Notes: generated from the letters alone by a model not told the origin. Shown: positions 44,025 to 52,548, counted from the first letter of the stretch. The stretch is DNA of 64,000 nt from Methylibium sp965279545 (GCF_965279545.1 NZ_OZ257250.1:3968001-4032000), one strand, 5' to 3'. Translations and numbers: made by a program.

Positions 44025-45419
44025 ATGAGCAACGAGCGCAATTTCGACCCGTACGACGCCGACCGCCCGCTGCTGATGCGTTGCAGCTGTGGCCGCCACG
44101 GGTCTGCCGCCGAGCACGCGGCCGACGCCGCCACCGCCGAGCTGCGCCGCCGCAGCGAGACGGCCGAATTCGAGGCCTATTCGAATGCCTTCGTCGAGGC
44201 CACGCTGGTGAAGGCGCTGTTCCCGCAGGACGCGGTGCGCCGGCGCTTCCTGCGCGCGGTGGGCAAGGGCACGGCCATGGCGGCGATCGCCAGCGTGCTG
44301 CCGATCGCGCCGCTGCAGGCCCTGGCCCAGGCGGCCGGCGCGCCGGAGAAGAAGGACCTGAAGATCGGCTTCATCCCGATCACCTGCGCCACGCCGCTGA
44401 TCATGGCTCACCCGCTGGGCTTCTATTCGAAGCAGGGCCTCAACGTGCAGGTGGTCAAGACGGCCGGCTGGGCGCTGATCCGCGACAAGATGCTCAACAA
44501 GGAGTACGACGCCACGCACTTCCTGAGCCCGATGCCGCTGGCCATCAGCATGGGCGTGGGCTCCAACGCCACGCCGATGAACGTGGCGACGATCCAGAAC
44601 ACCAACGGCCAGGCCATCACGCTGGCGAACAAGCACAAGGACAAGCGCGACCCGAAGCAGTGGAAGGGCTTCAAGCTCGCGGTGCCGTTCGAGTACTCGA
44701 TGCACAACTTCCTGTTGCGCTACTACGTGGCCGAGGCCGGGCTGGACCCGGACCGCGACATCCAGATCCGCGTGGTGCCGCCGCCCGAGATGGTGGCCAA
44801 CCTGCGCGCCGGCAACATCGACGGCTACCTCGGCCCAGACCCCTTCAACCAGCGCGCGGTGTTCGAGGAGGTGGGCTTCCTGCACCTGCTGACCAAGGAG
44901 CTGTGGAACGGCCACCCCTGCTGCGCCTTCGGCACCAGCACCGAGTTCATCCAGCAGAACCCCAACACCTTCGCGGCGCTGTACCGCGCGGTGCTCACCG
45001 CCGCGGCCATGGCGCGCAAGCCCGGGAACCGCGAGCTGATCGCCAAGGTGATCTCGCCGCAGGCCTACCTGAACCAGCCCGAGACGGTGGTGACGCAGGT
45101 GCTGACCGGCAAGTTCGCCGACGGCCTGGGCAACGTGAGGAACGTGCCCGACCGCGCCGACTTCGACCCCATCCCCTGGCAGAGCATGGCGGTGTGGATG
45201 CTCACGCAGATGAAGCGCTGGGGCTACGTGAAGGGCGACGTGAACTACAGGCAGATCGCCGAGAAGGTGTTCCTGCTGACCGACGCCAAGAAGACGATGA
45301 AGCAGCTCGACCAGAAGGTGCCCGACGGCGCGTACCCGAAGTTCACCATCATGGGCAAGGTGTTCGACCCCGAACAGCCCGAACCCTACATCGGCAGCTT
45401 CGCGATCAAGCGCACCTGA
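44025..45419 (+). CDS. cynA: ABC transporter substrate-binding protein, NrtA/CynA type (probable cyanate)
   Basis: 464 residues. A long N-terminal segment (about 70 residues, with a MRCSCGRHG cysteine cluster) precedes a twin-arginine motif RRRFLRAVGKGTA and hydrophobic stretch. The binding domain has the NrtA/CmpA-family features KIGFIPITCATPLIMAHPLG, RDKMLNKEYDATHFLSPMPL and NLRAGNIDGYLGPDPFN. The family binds nitrate, nitrite, bicarbonate or cyanate. Because the operon ends with cyanase, cyanate is the most likely substrate. First gene of the transporter-cyanase run. Confidence 0.85.
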   Translation: MSNERNFDPYDADRPLLMRCSCGRHGSAAEHAADAATAELRRRSETAEFEAYSNAFVEATLVKALFPQDAVRRRFLRAVGKGTAMAAIASVLPIAPLQALAQAAGAPEKKDLKIGFIPITCATPLIMAHPLGFYSKQGLNVQVVKTAGWALIRDKMLNKEYDATHFLSPMPLAISMGVGSNATPMNVATIQNTNGQAITLANKHKDKRDPKQWKGFKLAVPFEYSMHNFLLRYYVAEAGLDPDRDIQIRVVPPPEMVANLRAGNIDGYLGPDPFNQRAVFEEVGFLHLLTKELWNGHPCCAFGTSTEFIQQNPNTFAALYRAVLTAAAMARKPGNRELIAKVISPQAYLNQPETVVTQVLTGKFADGLGNVRNVPDRADFDPIPWQSMAVWMLTQMKRWGYVKGDVNYRQIAEKVFLLTDAKKTMKQLDQKVPDGAYPKFTIMGKVFDPEQPEPYIGSFAIKRT

Positions 45420-45434
45420 GCGGACCGGACGGCC

Positions 45435-46322
45435 ATGAACGGAGCCCGTTCGCTCAACCTGCGCGCCGGCCTGCTGTCGGCGCTGATCCTCGCGCTGCTG
45501 TTGATCGTGTGGCAGCTCGCCACGCGGCCGGCGGCGGGCAGCGCGGCGGCGCCGGCCGCGACGATGACGCCGGAGCAGATCGAGTACGCCCGCCTGCTCG
45601 GCAAGGACCCGGGCGCCGAGGCCGGCTCGACCGCCGGCCGCTCGGGTTTCCCGACGCCGGCCCAGCTGGGCAGCAAGGTGATCGAGCACCTGTCGCGCCC
45701 GTTCTACGACAACGGCCCGAACGACAAGGGCATCGGCCTGCAGCTCGCCTATTCGCTGGGGCGTGTGGGGCTGGGCTTCGCGCTGGCGGCGCTGGTCGCG
45801 ATCCCGCTGGGCTTCCTGATCGGCATGAGCCCGCTGGTCTATCGTGCGCTCGATCCCTTCATCCAGGTGCTCAAGCCGATCTCGCCGCTGGCCTGGATGC
45901 CGCTGGCGCTCTACACGATCAAGGACTCGTCGATCAGCGGCATCTTCGTGATCTTCATCTGCTCGGTCTGGCCGATGCTGATCAACACTGCCTTCGGCGT
46001 GGCCGGCGTGCGGCGCGAATGGCTCGACGTGGCCAAGACGCTGGAAGTCACGGCCCTGCGCCGTGCCTTCGAGGTGATCCTCCCGGCCGCGGCGCCCACC
46101 ATCCTGACGGGCATGCGCATCAGCATGGGCATCGCCTGGCTGGTGATCGTGGCCGCCGAGATGCTGGTGGGCGGCACCGGCATCGGCTACTTCGTGTGGA
46201 ACGAGTGGAACAACCTGTCGCTCACCAACGTGATCTTCGCGATCCTGGTGATCGGCGTGGTCGGCATGCTGCTGGACCTGCTGTTCGCGCAGGCGCAGAA
46301 GGCGGTGACGTATGTGGACTGA
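45435..46322 (+). CDS. cynB: ABC transporter permease, NrtB/CynB type
   Basis: 295 residues with about six membrane helices. The cytoplasmic EAA-type loop REWLDVAKTLEVTALRRAFE ends in the permease motif VILPAAAPTILTGMRISMG, and ISPLAWMPLALYTIKDSS is typical of nitrate/taurine-type permeases. It is 15 bp after the binding protein gene. A 414-bp gap with palindromic repeats separates it from the ATPase gene, which is unusual inside an ABC operon. Confidence 0.88.
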   Translation: MNGARSLNLRAGLLSALILALLLIVWQLATRPAAGSAAAPAATMTPEQIEYARLLGKDPGAEAGSTAGRSGFPTPAQLGSKVIEHLSRPFYDNGPNDKGIGLQLAYSLGRVGLGFALAALVAIPLGFLIGMSPLVYRALDPFIQVLKPISPLAWMPLALYTIKDSSISGIFVIFICSVWPMLINTAFGVAGVRREWLDVAKTLEVTALRRAFEVILPAAAPTILTGMRISMGIAWLVIVAAEMLVGGTGIGYFVWNEWNNLSLTNVIFAILVIGVVGMLLDLLFAQAQKAVTYVD

Positions 46323-46340
46323 TTCGGCTGCGTCGGTGCG

Positions 46341-46573
46341 AGGCCCGAGGGCGGTGGGCTGCGCGGGCTTCACTGCGCCACCTTCGCCTGCCGGCGAAGG
46401 TCTGCTGCGCTGCTCGCTCCGCGAGGGCGGCTGCGATGACTCCGCCGCGCCGCTGGACGCGGTACGGCATAGAGCCTTCTCGCCGGTCCGCCGCACAGCG
46501 GCGGACTGCCCCCCGCTGCGCTGCGCTGCTCGCTGGCGCAGAGGCGCCCGCACAGCCCACCGCCCTCGGGCCT
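46341..46573. repeat. Palindromic intergenic element between permease and ATPase genes
   Basis: Inverted arms of 28 bp, one mismatch: 46341-46368 (AGGCCCGAGGGCGGTGGGCT...) and 46546-46573. The sequence between the arms is GC-rich with its own short palindromes. No coding frame looks real. It sits inside an otherwise contiguous transporter operon and could stall, process or terminate the transcript. Confidence 0.75.
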
Positions 46574-46620
46574 TCATGCATCGGTTCGGGGCGGCGGCCG
46601 TCGAAATCAACGGTGCGTCT

Positions 46621-46698
46621 GGCAAGGGCGTGGGCAGGGCCGATGGCGCGCCTCTGGTACGCCAGCGAAGCGACAGCGGCCCTGCCCACGCCCTTGCC
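46621..46698. repeat. Second palindrome before the ATPase gene
   Basis: Perfect 21-bp inverted arms: GGCAAGGGCGTGGGCAGGGC at 46621 with its complement ending at 46698, separated by 36 bp. No T-run follows, so it is not a classical terminator. It lies 38 bp before the ATPase start. Confidence 0.7.
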
Positions 46699-46736
46699 GG
46701 CTCGGTATCGGCAAGCCCGGCGCCAAAGACTGGCCC

Positions 46737-47666
46737 ATGCCCATGAACTCGCCTACGCCCTTCCTCAAGATCGAGGGCCTGGCCAAGACCTATCCCGGCT
46801 CGACCGAACCGGTGTTCGACGGCGTGAATTTCGGCATCGCGAAGGGCGAGTTCGTCTGCATCATCGGCCACAGCGGCTGCGGCAAGACCACCATCCTCAA
46901 CGTGCTCGCTGGCCTGGAGCAGGCCGGCGCCGGCCACGTGTTCATGGACGGCCGCGAGGTCGCCGGCCCCAGCCTCGAGCGTGGCGTGGTGTTCCAGGGC
47001 CATGCGCTGATGCCCTGGCTCAGCGTGCGCCGCAACATCGCCTTCGCGGTGCGCAGCAAGTGGCCCGGCTGGAGCGCGCCCCAGGTCGATGCGCAGGTCG
47101 AGAAGTACGTGACCATGGTTGGCCTGGGGCATGCCATCGACAAGAAGCCGTCGGCGCTGTCGGGCGGCATGAAGCAGCGCGTGGGCATCGCGCGCGCCTT
47201 CGCGATCGAGCCCAAGATGCTGCTGCTCGACGAACCCTTCGGCGCGCTGGATGCGCTGACGCGCGGCAGCATCCAGGACGAACTGCTGAAGATCTGCGCC
47301 GAGACACACCAGACCGTCTTCATGATCACGCACGATGTCGACGAGGCCATCCTGCTGGCCGACAAGGTCCTGCTGATGAGCAACGGCCCGCAGGCGCGCG
47401 TGGCGGAGATCGTGCGCAACACCATGCCGCGCGACCGCCGGCGCGCCACGCTGCACCACGACCCGCAGTACTACCGCATCCGCAACCACCTGGTCGACTT
47501 CCTGGTGGTGCGCTCGAAGGACCTGGCACATGGCCGGGCGCAGGCGTTGCCCCCCGAGGTGCATCCGGGTGTCGACGCCTCGCCGGAGGCCGACACCGAA
47601 CCCGCCGCGCTGGTTACCACTGGCGATGCCGCGCCGACCCGCACGCCGCTACAGCGCGTGGTCTGA
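46737..47666 (+). CDS. cynD: ABC transporter ATP-binding protein, NrtD/CynD type
   Basis: 309 residues. Walker A IIGHSGCGKTTILN, Q-loop VVFQGHALMPWLS, signature LSGGMKQRVGIARAF, Walker B MLLLDEPFGALD and H-loop MITHDVDEAI are all present. A C-terminal extension of about 40 residues is Pro/Ala-rich and not part of the ATPase fold. It energises the NrtA/NrtB-type import complex and belongs to the operon ending in cyanase. The start could also be the ATG two codons later. Confidence 0.92.
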   Translation: MPMNSPTPFLKIEGLAKTYPGSTEPVFDGVNFGIAKGEFVCIIGHSGCGKTTILNVLAGLEQAGAGHVFMDGREVAGPSLERGVVFQGHALMPWLSVRRNIAFAVRSKWPGWSAPQVDAQVEKYVTMVGLGHAIDKKPSALSGGMKQRVGIARAFAIEPKMLLLDEPFGALDALTRGSIQDELLKICAETHQTVFMITHDVDEAILLADKVLLMSNGPQARVAEIVRNTMPRDRRRATLHHDPQYYRIRNHLVDFLVVRSKDLAHGRAQALPPEVHPGVDASPEADTEPAALVTTGDAAPTRTPLQRVV

Positions 47667-47744
47667 CCGTCGACCGTTCGCTGGCTGGCCTGCGCACTTG
47701 CTCGCTCAACCAAGCCCCTTCGTCCCACCCCACCGGAGCACGTC

Positions 47745-48188
47745 ATGAGCCGTCTCGAAGTCACCGAAAAGATCGTCGCCACCAAGGTGGCCAAGGGCCT
47801 GAAATGGTCCGATGTCGCCGCCCGGGTCGGCCTCAGCAAGGAATGGACGACGGCGGCCTGCCTCGGTCAGATGACGCTGACGAAGGAGCAGGCCGGCATC
47901 GTTGGCGAGATCTTCGGCCTCAGCAACGCCGAGCAGCAGTGGCTGACGGTGGTGCCCTGCAAGGGCTCGCTGCCGACCAGCGTGCCGACCGATCCGCTGA
48001 TCTACCGCTTCTACGAGCTGGTCAGCGTGTACGGCACGACCTTCAAGGAGCTGATCCACGAGGAGTTCGGCGATGGCATCATGAGCGCGATCGACTTCAA
48101 GATGAACCTGCAGCGCGAGCCCAACCCGGCCGGCGACCGGGTCAGCATCACGATGAGCGGCAAGTTCCTGCCTTACAAGACCTATTGA
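47745..48188 (+). CDS. cynS: Cyanate hydratase (cyanase)
   Basis: 147 residues, the usual cyanase length. The N-terminal helix-turn-helix-like domain (SDVAARVGLSKEWTTAACLG) is followed by the C-terminal catalytic domain IYRFYELVSVYGTTFKELIH and GIMSAIDFKM, which hold the conserved Arg, Glu and Ser of the decameric active site. Cyanase converts cyanate and bicarbonate to ammonia and CO2. It follows the NrtABC-type transporter by 78 bp; together they form a cyanate uptake and utilisation operon. A dispersed 79-bp repeat follows the stop. Confidence 0.97.
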   Translation: MSRLEVTEKIVATKVAKGLKWSDVAARVGLSKEWTTAACLGQMTLTKEQAGIVGEIFGLSNAEQQWLTVVPCKGSLPTSVPTDPLIYRFYELVSVYGTTFKELIHEEFGDGIMSAIDFKMNLQREPNPAGDRVSITMSGKFLPYKTY

Positions 48189-48194
48189 TCGAAC

Positions 48195-48273
48195 GACCAC
48201 CCCCGTTGCGGCTGCGCCACTCCCCCTCGAGGGGGCGACGCTGGCGGACCGGCAGAGCCGGATCCGCGGCGTC
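48195..48273. repeat. Dispersed 79-bp repeat behind cynS
   Basis: Begins GACCACCCCCGTTGCGGCTG, contains the palindrome CTCCCCCTCGAGGGGG, and ends GCGGCGTC. A near copy occurs at 52547-52626, also directly after a gene stop. It is GC-rich with no T-run. Probably a mobile or recombinogenic intergenic module. Confidence 0.75.
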
Positions 48274-48323
48274 TGCTCGAAGCGATGGGGCGCTCCGCCG
48301 CTGCGAGAAACCGGACCCACGAC

Positions 48324-48794
48324 ATGACCGAAAGCCGCCCTCCCGTCCCGCCCTTCATACCCGAGACCGCGCGCCAGAAGGTGCGCCTGGCCGAGGACGC
48401 CTGGAACACCCGCGATCCCGACGTGGTGGTGCGCGTCTACACCGACGACACCCGCTGGCGCAACCGCAGCGAGTTCCCGTTCGGCCGCGAGCAGGTGCGC
48501 GCCTTCCTGCAGCGCAAGTGGGCGAAGGAGCTGGACTACCGGCTGATCAAGGAGTTGTGGGCCTGCGACGGCCCGCGCATCGCGGTGCGCTTCGCCTATG
48601 AGTGGCACGACGAGTCGGGCCAGTGGTTCCGCAGCTACGGCAACGAGAACTGGGAGTTCACGCCGCAGGGCCTGATGGCGCGCCGCTACGCGAGCATCAA
48701 CGACCTGCCGATCACCGAGGGCCAGCGTCTGTTTCTCTGGCCGCTCGGGCGGCGGCCGGACGAGCACGCGGGCCTGAGCGAGCTGGGGCTCTGA
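48324..48794 (+). CDS. DUF1348 / NTF2-like (SnoaL-fold) protein
   Basis: 156 residues from the ATG at 48324. The NTF2-like family pattern is clear: VRLAEDAWNTRDPDVVVRVY, TRWRNRSEFPFGREQVRAFL and FAYEWHDESGQWFRSYGNEN. These cone-shaped folds bind small molecules or act as isomerases; DUF1348 has no assigned reaction. It lies between cynS and the YeeE/YedE pair on the same strand, which hints at a role in the same nitrogen/sulfur context, but this is only context. Confidence 0.88.
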   Translation: MTESRPPVPPFIPETARQKVRLAEDAWNTRDPDVVVRVYTDDTRWRNRSEFPFGREQVRAFLQRKWAKELDYRLIKELWACDGPRIAVRFAYEWHDESGQWFRSYGNENWEFTPQGLMARRYASINDLPITEGQRLFLWPLGRRPDEHAGLSELGL

Positions 48795-48885
48795 TCGCTC
48801 CAATTTGTATTGGCCCGGTTGCCGCACCGGCGAAGCCCGCCCTGCCGGCGCCCGGACGAAGACCTGATCACCGGAGACCTTCCCC

Positions 48886-49329
48886 ATGCACATCGCCTGG
48901 CAGCTGTTCACGCCCTGGCACGCCCTGACCGGCGGGCTGCTGATCGGTCTCGCGACCGCGCTCTACGTCCTCGGCCTGGGCCGCATCGCCGGCATTGCCG
49001 GCATCGTGTCCACGCCCTTGCGCGCGCTGGTGGCCGGCCGCGGCCTCGCCGGCCAGGGCACGCCGCTGGCGTTCCTGGCCGGGCTGGTGCTCGCGCCGCT
49101 GGTCTGGCGTGCCTTCGCGCCGCTGCCGGCGATGACGGTCGACGTCGGCTACGGCGCGCTGGTCGTCGCCGGTTTGCTGGTCGGCGTGGGGGTGCGCATG
49201 GGCAATGGCTGCACCAGTGGCCACGGCGTGTGCGGGCTGAGCCGCCTGTCGCTGCGCTCGCTGGTCAACGTGCTGGCCTTCATGGGCAGCGGCTTCGTGG
49301 CCGTGTTCGTGCTGCGCCACGTGCTGTGA
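48886..49329 (+). CDS. YeeE/YedE-family transporter, first half
   Basis: 147 residues with four membrane helices. The second half carries GVRMGNGCTSGHGVCGLSRL, the cysteine signature of YeeE/YedE (TsuA-like) proteins that move thiosulfate or related sulfur compounds. In many bacteria this family is a single 10-helix protein; here it is split, and the partner half follows 11 bp later. Confidence 0.9.
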   Translation: MHIAWQLFTPWHALTGGLLIGLATALYVLGLGRIAGIAGIVSTPLRALVAGRGLAGQGTPLAFLAGLVLAPLVWRAFAPLPAMTVDVGYGALVVAGLLVGVGVRMGNGCTSGHGVCGLSRLSLRSLVNVLAFMGSGFVAVFVLRHVL

Positions 49330-49340
49330 AGGAAGCTGCC

Positions 49341-49754
49341 ATGCGTGCTGCCATCGCCTTGCTGAGCGGTCTGGTGTTCGGTTTCGGCCTGATCCGGGGC
49401 GGCATGACCGACCCGGCCAAGGTCAAGGGCTTTCTGGACCTCTTCGGCGCCTGGGACCCGAGCCTGGCGCTGGTGATGGGCGGCGCCATCGCGGTCGGCG
49501 TGGTGGCCTTTGCGCTGGCCAGGCGCCGGCGCCGGTCGTGGACCGGCGACGCCATCGACTTGCCGACCAACACCACCATCGACCGGCGGCTCGTCGGCGG
49601 CGGCCTGCTGTTCGGCGCGGGCTGGGGGCTCGGCGGCTTCTGCCCCGGCCCGGCCGTCGTCGCGCTGGGCTCGGGCCTGGGAGCGGCCTGGGTGTTCGTC
49701 ATCGCGATGCTGCTCGGCATGGTCGTGCATGACCGCTGGCTGGCCGGCGCCTGA
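49341..49754 (+). CDS. YeeE/YedE-family transporter, second half
   Basis: 137 residues with three or four membrane helices: LLSGLVFGFGLIRGGMTDPA at the start and GLLFGAGWGLGGFCPGPAVV in the second half, with the second cysteine motif (GFCPGP). GAAGGAAG lies before the ATG at 49341. The two halves together supply both cysteine motifs of a full-length transporter and are surely co-translated. Context suggests sulfur transport near the cyanate/cyanide genes; the substrate is not shown by the sequence. Confidence 0.9.
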   Translation: MRAAIALLSGLVFGFGLIRGGMTDPAKVKGFLDLFGAWDPSLALVMGGAIAVGVVAFALARRRRRSWTGDAIDLPTNTTIDRRLVGGGLLFGAGWGLGGFCPGPAVVALGSGLGAAWVFVIAMLLGMVVHDRWLAGA

Positions 49755-49755
49755 A

Positions 49756-50211
49756 ACCAACTCGCAATCAAACCTGTCAAATCGGCCGGTGTCTTTCGGC
49801 TCGTTGCCGCCGTTCGTGTGCGGGGGGTGTTGAGGTTCGAAGCGTCCACCGGCCGGCCTCCTGCGAGGACCGCGCGTTACTGTCGAGGCCGCCGGGCGAG
49901 CGACTTCGCTCATGCCCGGCCGCTTGTATCGCGGCCGGGCGTTCAGCAGCCGAGAGGCGCCTTCCGGCGCCCCCCGCGCGGCTTCACTCCCCCGGTGCCG
50001 GCCTCACGGCCGTCCCCTCCTCCTTTACTTCGCTACGCCGCTCACCCGACGCCCTCGCCAGCACTCACCATTGCTGCCCGCGCAGGCCGTCAAGTCCCGG
50101 CGCAGCGCTCCCGCTGACATGCGACGGTTGGCTTTCCGAACAAAGGCTCCGAAACCTGCAACAAGCCCAGCCCCGAGCTTCAATCTGATGCGTTTGAATG
50201 CAATGCCGTAT
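49756..50211. repeat. Dispersed intergenic repeat, copy 2 (about 456 bp)
   Basis: Same ends as the copy at 7607-8095 (ACCAACTCGCAATCAAACCT to GAATGCAATGCCGTAT) with shared inner blocks. Between 49982 and 50033 it holds, in reverse orientation, the block found at 7916-7966 of the other copy (CGGCCGTGAGGCCG core). It lies between the YeeE/YedE pair and the convergent MocR gene. No coding frame is convincing. Confidence 0.72.
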
Positions 50212-50254
50212 GAGCCGGCCCGCGCATCGGGCTGCCTGCGCGTTCGCGCCGGCC

Positions 50255-51652
50255 CTACACCACCGTGGCGTGCGGGTGCAGCGGATGCTCCAGCGTGCCG
50301 GCGATCAGCCGCAGCGCGTCGTCGCACTCGCTGCGGCTGAGCGGGCCGCCCAGGCAGATGCGCACCGCGTCGGGCGGGTCGCCATCGGTCGAGAAGGCCG
50401 CGCTGGCCACCACGCCGACGCCCTGGGTGCGCAGGTAGGAGGCGAACTCCACCATGCTCCACGACGACGCCAGCGGCAGCCACAGGTGAAAGCCCTCCGG
50501 CTGGGCCTGCACGGCGTGCTGCGCCAGGTGGCGTGCCGCCAGCGCCTGCCGCGCCATCGACTCGTTGCGGATCGCCTGCAGCATCGCCTGCGCGCTGCCG
50601 TCGACCACCCAGCGCGTGGCCAGCGCATTGGTGACCGGCGAGGCCATCACCGTGGTGGCGCGCAGCGCGCCGGCCAGCCGCTGCGCCTGGCGCTCGCTCG
50701 GGGCGCTCACGTAGGCGGTGCGCAGGCCGGCACCCAGGCATTTGCTCAGGCCGGTGATGTAGTAGGTCAGCTCCGGTGCCAACAGCGCCAGCGGTGACGG
50801 CACTTCGCGCGGCAGCATCGAGTAGGCGTCGTCCTCGATGATCGGCACGCTGTAGCGCAGCGCGACGTCGGCCAGTGCCTCGCGCCGCCGCCGCGAGGTG
50901 GTGAGGGTGGTGGGGTTGAGCAGGGTCGGGTTGCAGTACAGCGCCTTGGGCTTGAGGGTCTTGCAGGCCTGCTCGAAATCGGCCGCGCTCGGGCCCTCGT
51001 CGTCGAGTGCCAGCGCATGCAGCTGCACGCCGAGCTGTGTGGCGATGGCCTTGATGCCCGGGTAGGTCAGCGACTCGACGCAGATCAGCTCGCCCGGCCG
51101 CGCGAGCTGCGACACCAGCGCCGCCAGCGCGCTGTGGATGCCGGGACACACGAGTACGCGCTCGGCGCTGCAGCTGGGCAGCCGGTGCCGCAGCCAGTGG
51201 ACGGCGGCGTCCTTGTCCTCGGGCGAGCCGCCGAAGTCCTGGTAGCGCATCAGCGTGTACAGGTCGGCGCGCGTCATCAGGTCGCGGGCACTCTCGCGCA
51301 GGCGTTCGAGCAGCGCCGGGTCCGCCGGCTCCGGCGGCAGGTTCATCGTCATCTCCGCACCGCTGCCGCCGCGCAGCGGCAGTGCCGGGCTGCCGCCGCG
51401 CACGAAGCTGCCCGTGCCGGGCCGCGAGTCGATCAGGCCGCGCTTGCGCGCTTCGGCGTAGGCGCGCGCCACCGTCGTGTAGTTGAGGTGCAACTGGTCG
51501 GACAGCTCGCGCAGCGTCGGCAGGCGGTCGCGCGAGGTGAGCCGGCCGGTGCGCACGTCCTCGGCGATCAGGTCGGCGATCAACAGGTAGGCCGGGCGAT
51601 CGCCGGCCTCGAGGCGGCGCTGCCAGTGCGCGGTGGCTTTCGAGCCGCTCAT
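50255..51652 (-). CDS. MocR-type (GntR-HTH plus aminotransferase domain) regulator
   Basis: 465 residues from the ATG at 51652. GntR-type winged helix-turn-helix: DRLPTLRELSDQLHLNYTTV then ARAYAEARKRGLIDSRPGTG. The C-terminal domain is a class I aminotransferase fold with IIEDDAYSMLPREV and the PLP-binding lysine in YYITGLSKCLGAGLRTAYV. MocR proteins use PLP or a PLP adduct as effector and typically bind paired direct repeats. The gene is divergent from the Nit1C cluster, and the gap contains seven copies of an ATTGATYGCA-like motif, so it is very probably the regulator of that cluster and of itself. Confidence 0.92.
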   Translation of the reverse strand: MSGSKATAHWQRRLEAGDRPAYLLIADLIAEDVRTGRLTSRDRLPTLRELSDQLHLNYTTVARAYAEARKRGLIDSRPGTGSFVRGGSPALPLRGGSGAEMTMNLPPEPADPALLERLRESARDLMTRADLYTLMRYQDFGGSPEDKDAAVHWLRHRLPSCSAERVLVCPGIHSALAALVSQLARPGELICVESLTYPGIKAIATQLGVQLHALALDDEGPSAADFEQACKTLKPKALYCNPTLLNPTTLTTSRRRREALADVALRYSVPIIEDDAYSMLPREVPSPLALLAPELTYYITGLSKCLGAGLRTAYVSAPSERQAQRLAGALRATTVMASPVTNALATRWVVDGSAQAMLQAIRNESMARQALAARHLAQHAVQAQPEGFHLWLPLASSWSMVEFASYLRTQGVGVVASAAFSTDGDPPDAVRICLGGPLSRSECDDALRLIAGTLEHPLHPHATVV

Positions 51653-51685
51653 CGCAGCGAGCGGGCAAGGGGTGCAAGCGGGCGA

Positions 51686-51959
51686 CTTGATTGCATGGAT
51701 TGATCGCATTTCTCGGTGGGCGAATGCATCAACTGATTGCACGCTTCGTGCCGCGTCCCAGGGCACGGTGGGACACGCGAGCCGCGCCATCGCGGTGCGC
51801 TCGGGGCCATTGATCGCGAGCATTGATCGCACCGCAGCGCCTCGATTCGGTGCGCCTCGCGCGGTGTGGCCGAGGCCTGCGAGACCGCCGGCGTGCGGTC
51901 ACAAAAAAGTGAGGACGCGACCGATGGCTTGCCTGCGCATTGATCGTCCATTGATTGCA
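51686..51959. promoter_or_regulatory. Cluster of ATTGATYGCA-like operator motifs between MocR and Nit1C genes
   Basis: Seven copies, all on the plus strand: CTTGATTGCA (51686), ATTGATCGCA (51699), ACTGATTGCA (51732), ATTGATCGCG (51809), ATTGATCGCA (51822), ATTGATCGTC (51939) and ATTGATTGCA (51950). Three pairs have start-to-start spacings of 13, 13 and 11 bp, about one helical turn, as expected for direct-repeat MocR sites. The first pair is about 34 bp from the MocR start; the last pair is about 107 bp from the first Nit1C gene. The rest of 51653-52065 carries no supported gene. Confidence 0.75.
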
Positions 51960-52065
51960 TCCGGCGCCGCCGCGCCGCCGCCGTGCTGGCACACCGCATG
52001 CGAAAAGAAAGGGCGCGCCGCCGCTGTTGCCTCCCCATCCGCACCACCCCCTCAAGGAGTAAGCC

Positions 52066-52548
52066 ATGCCCAAAGTCACCCGACCGGCCAACGAGAAAGG
52101 CGAGTTCCTCGTCGATTACGAAGAGAAGGTTTTCGAGGACGTGAAGGCCGAGCCTGGCGAGAAGGCGCTCGTCACCTTCCACACCGTCGCCTTCGAAGGC
52201 TCGATCGGCTTCGTCAACCTGCTGCAGGCCACGCGGCTGCAGCGCAAGGGCTTCGAGACCTCGGTGCTGCTCTACGGCCCCGGCGTCACGCTGGGCGTCA
52301 AGCGCGGCTTCCCGACGCTGGGCGACGAGGCCTTCCCCGGCCACCAGAACTTCAACAACCAGATCGCCAAGTTCATGAGCGAGGGCGGCAAGGTCTACGC
52401 CTGCCGCTTCGCGCTGCAGGCGCTGTACGGCCATGGCGAAGGCGCGCTGATCGAAGGCATCCGCCCGATCAGCCCGCTGGACGTGCTGGACATCATCCTG
52501 CTGCACCGCAAGTCCAACGCCTTCATCCTGGACACCTGGACACTTTGA
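52066..52548 (+). CDS. MSMEG_0572/Sll0783-family nitrogen starvation response protein
   Basis: 160 residues. The sequence ALVTFHTVAFEGSIGFVNLL, with VTLGVKRGFPTLGDEAFPGH and VLDIILLHRKSNAFILDTW, matches the Sll0783/MSMEG_0572 family, a DsrE-like small protein found at the head of Nit1C clusters and induced by nitrogen starvation in cyanobacteria. Biochemical function unknown. It is the first gene behind the MocR operator region. An 80-bp dispersed repeat follows its stop. Confidence 0.92.
   Translation: MPKVTRPANEKGEFLVDYEEKVFEDVKAEPGEKALVTFHTVAFEGSIGFVNLLQATRLQRKGFETSVLLYGPGVTLGVKRGFPTLGDEAFPGHQNFNNQIAKFMSEGGKVYACRFALQALYGHGEGALIEGIRPISPLDVLDIILLHRKSNAFILDTWTL

Noticed and set aside
43830..47564. 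1244-residue open frame on the minus strand over the cyanate transporter genes
   Set aside because: Shadow of the high GC third-position bias of the plus-strand cynABD genes; composition is Arg/His/Gln-rich and no domain is seen.
43931..48601. 1556-residue open frame on the plus strand
   Set aside because: Frame-shifted shadow spanning several real genes and intergenic palindromes; no recognisable domain.
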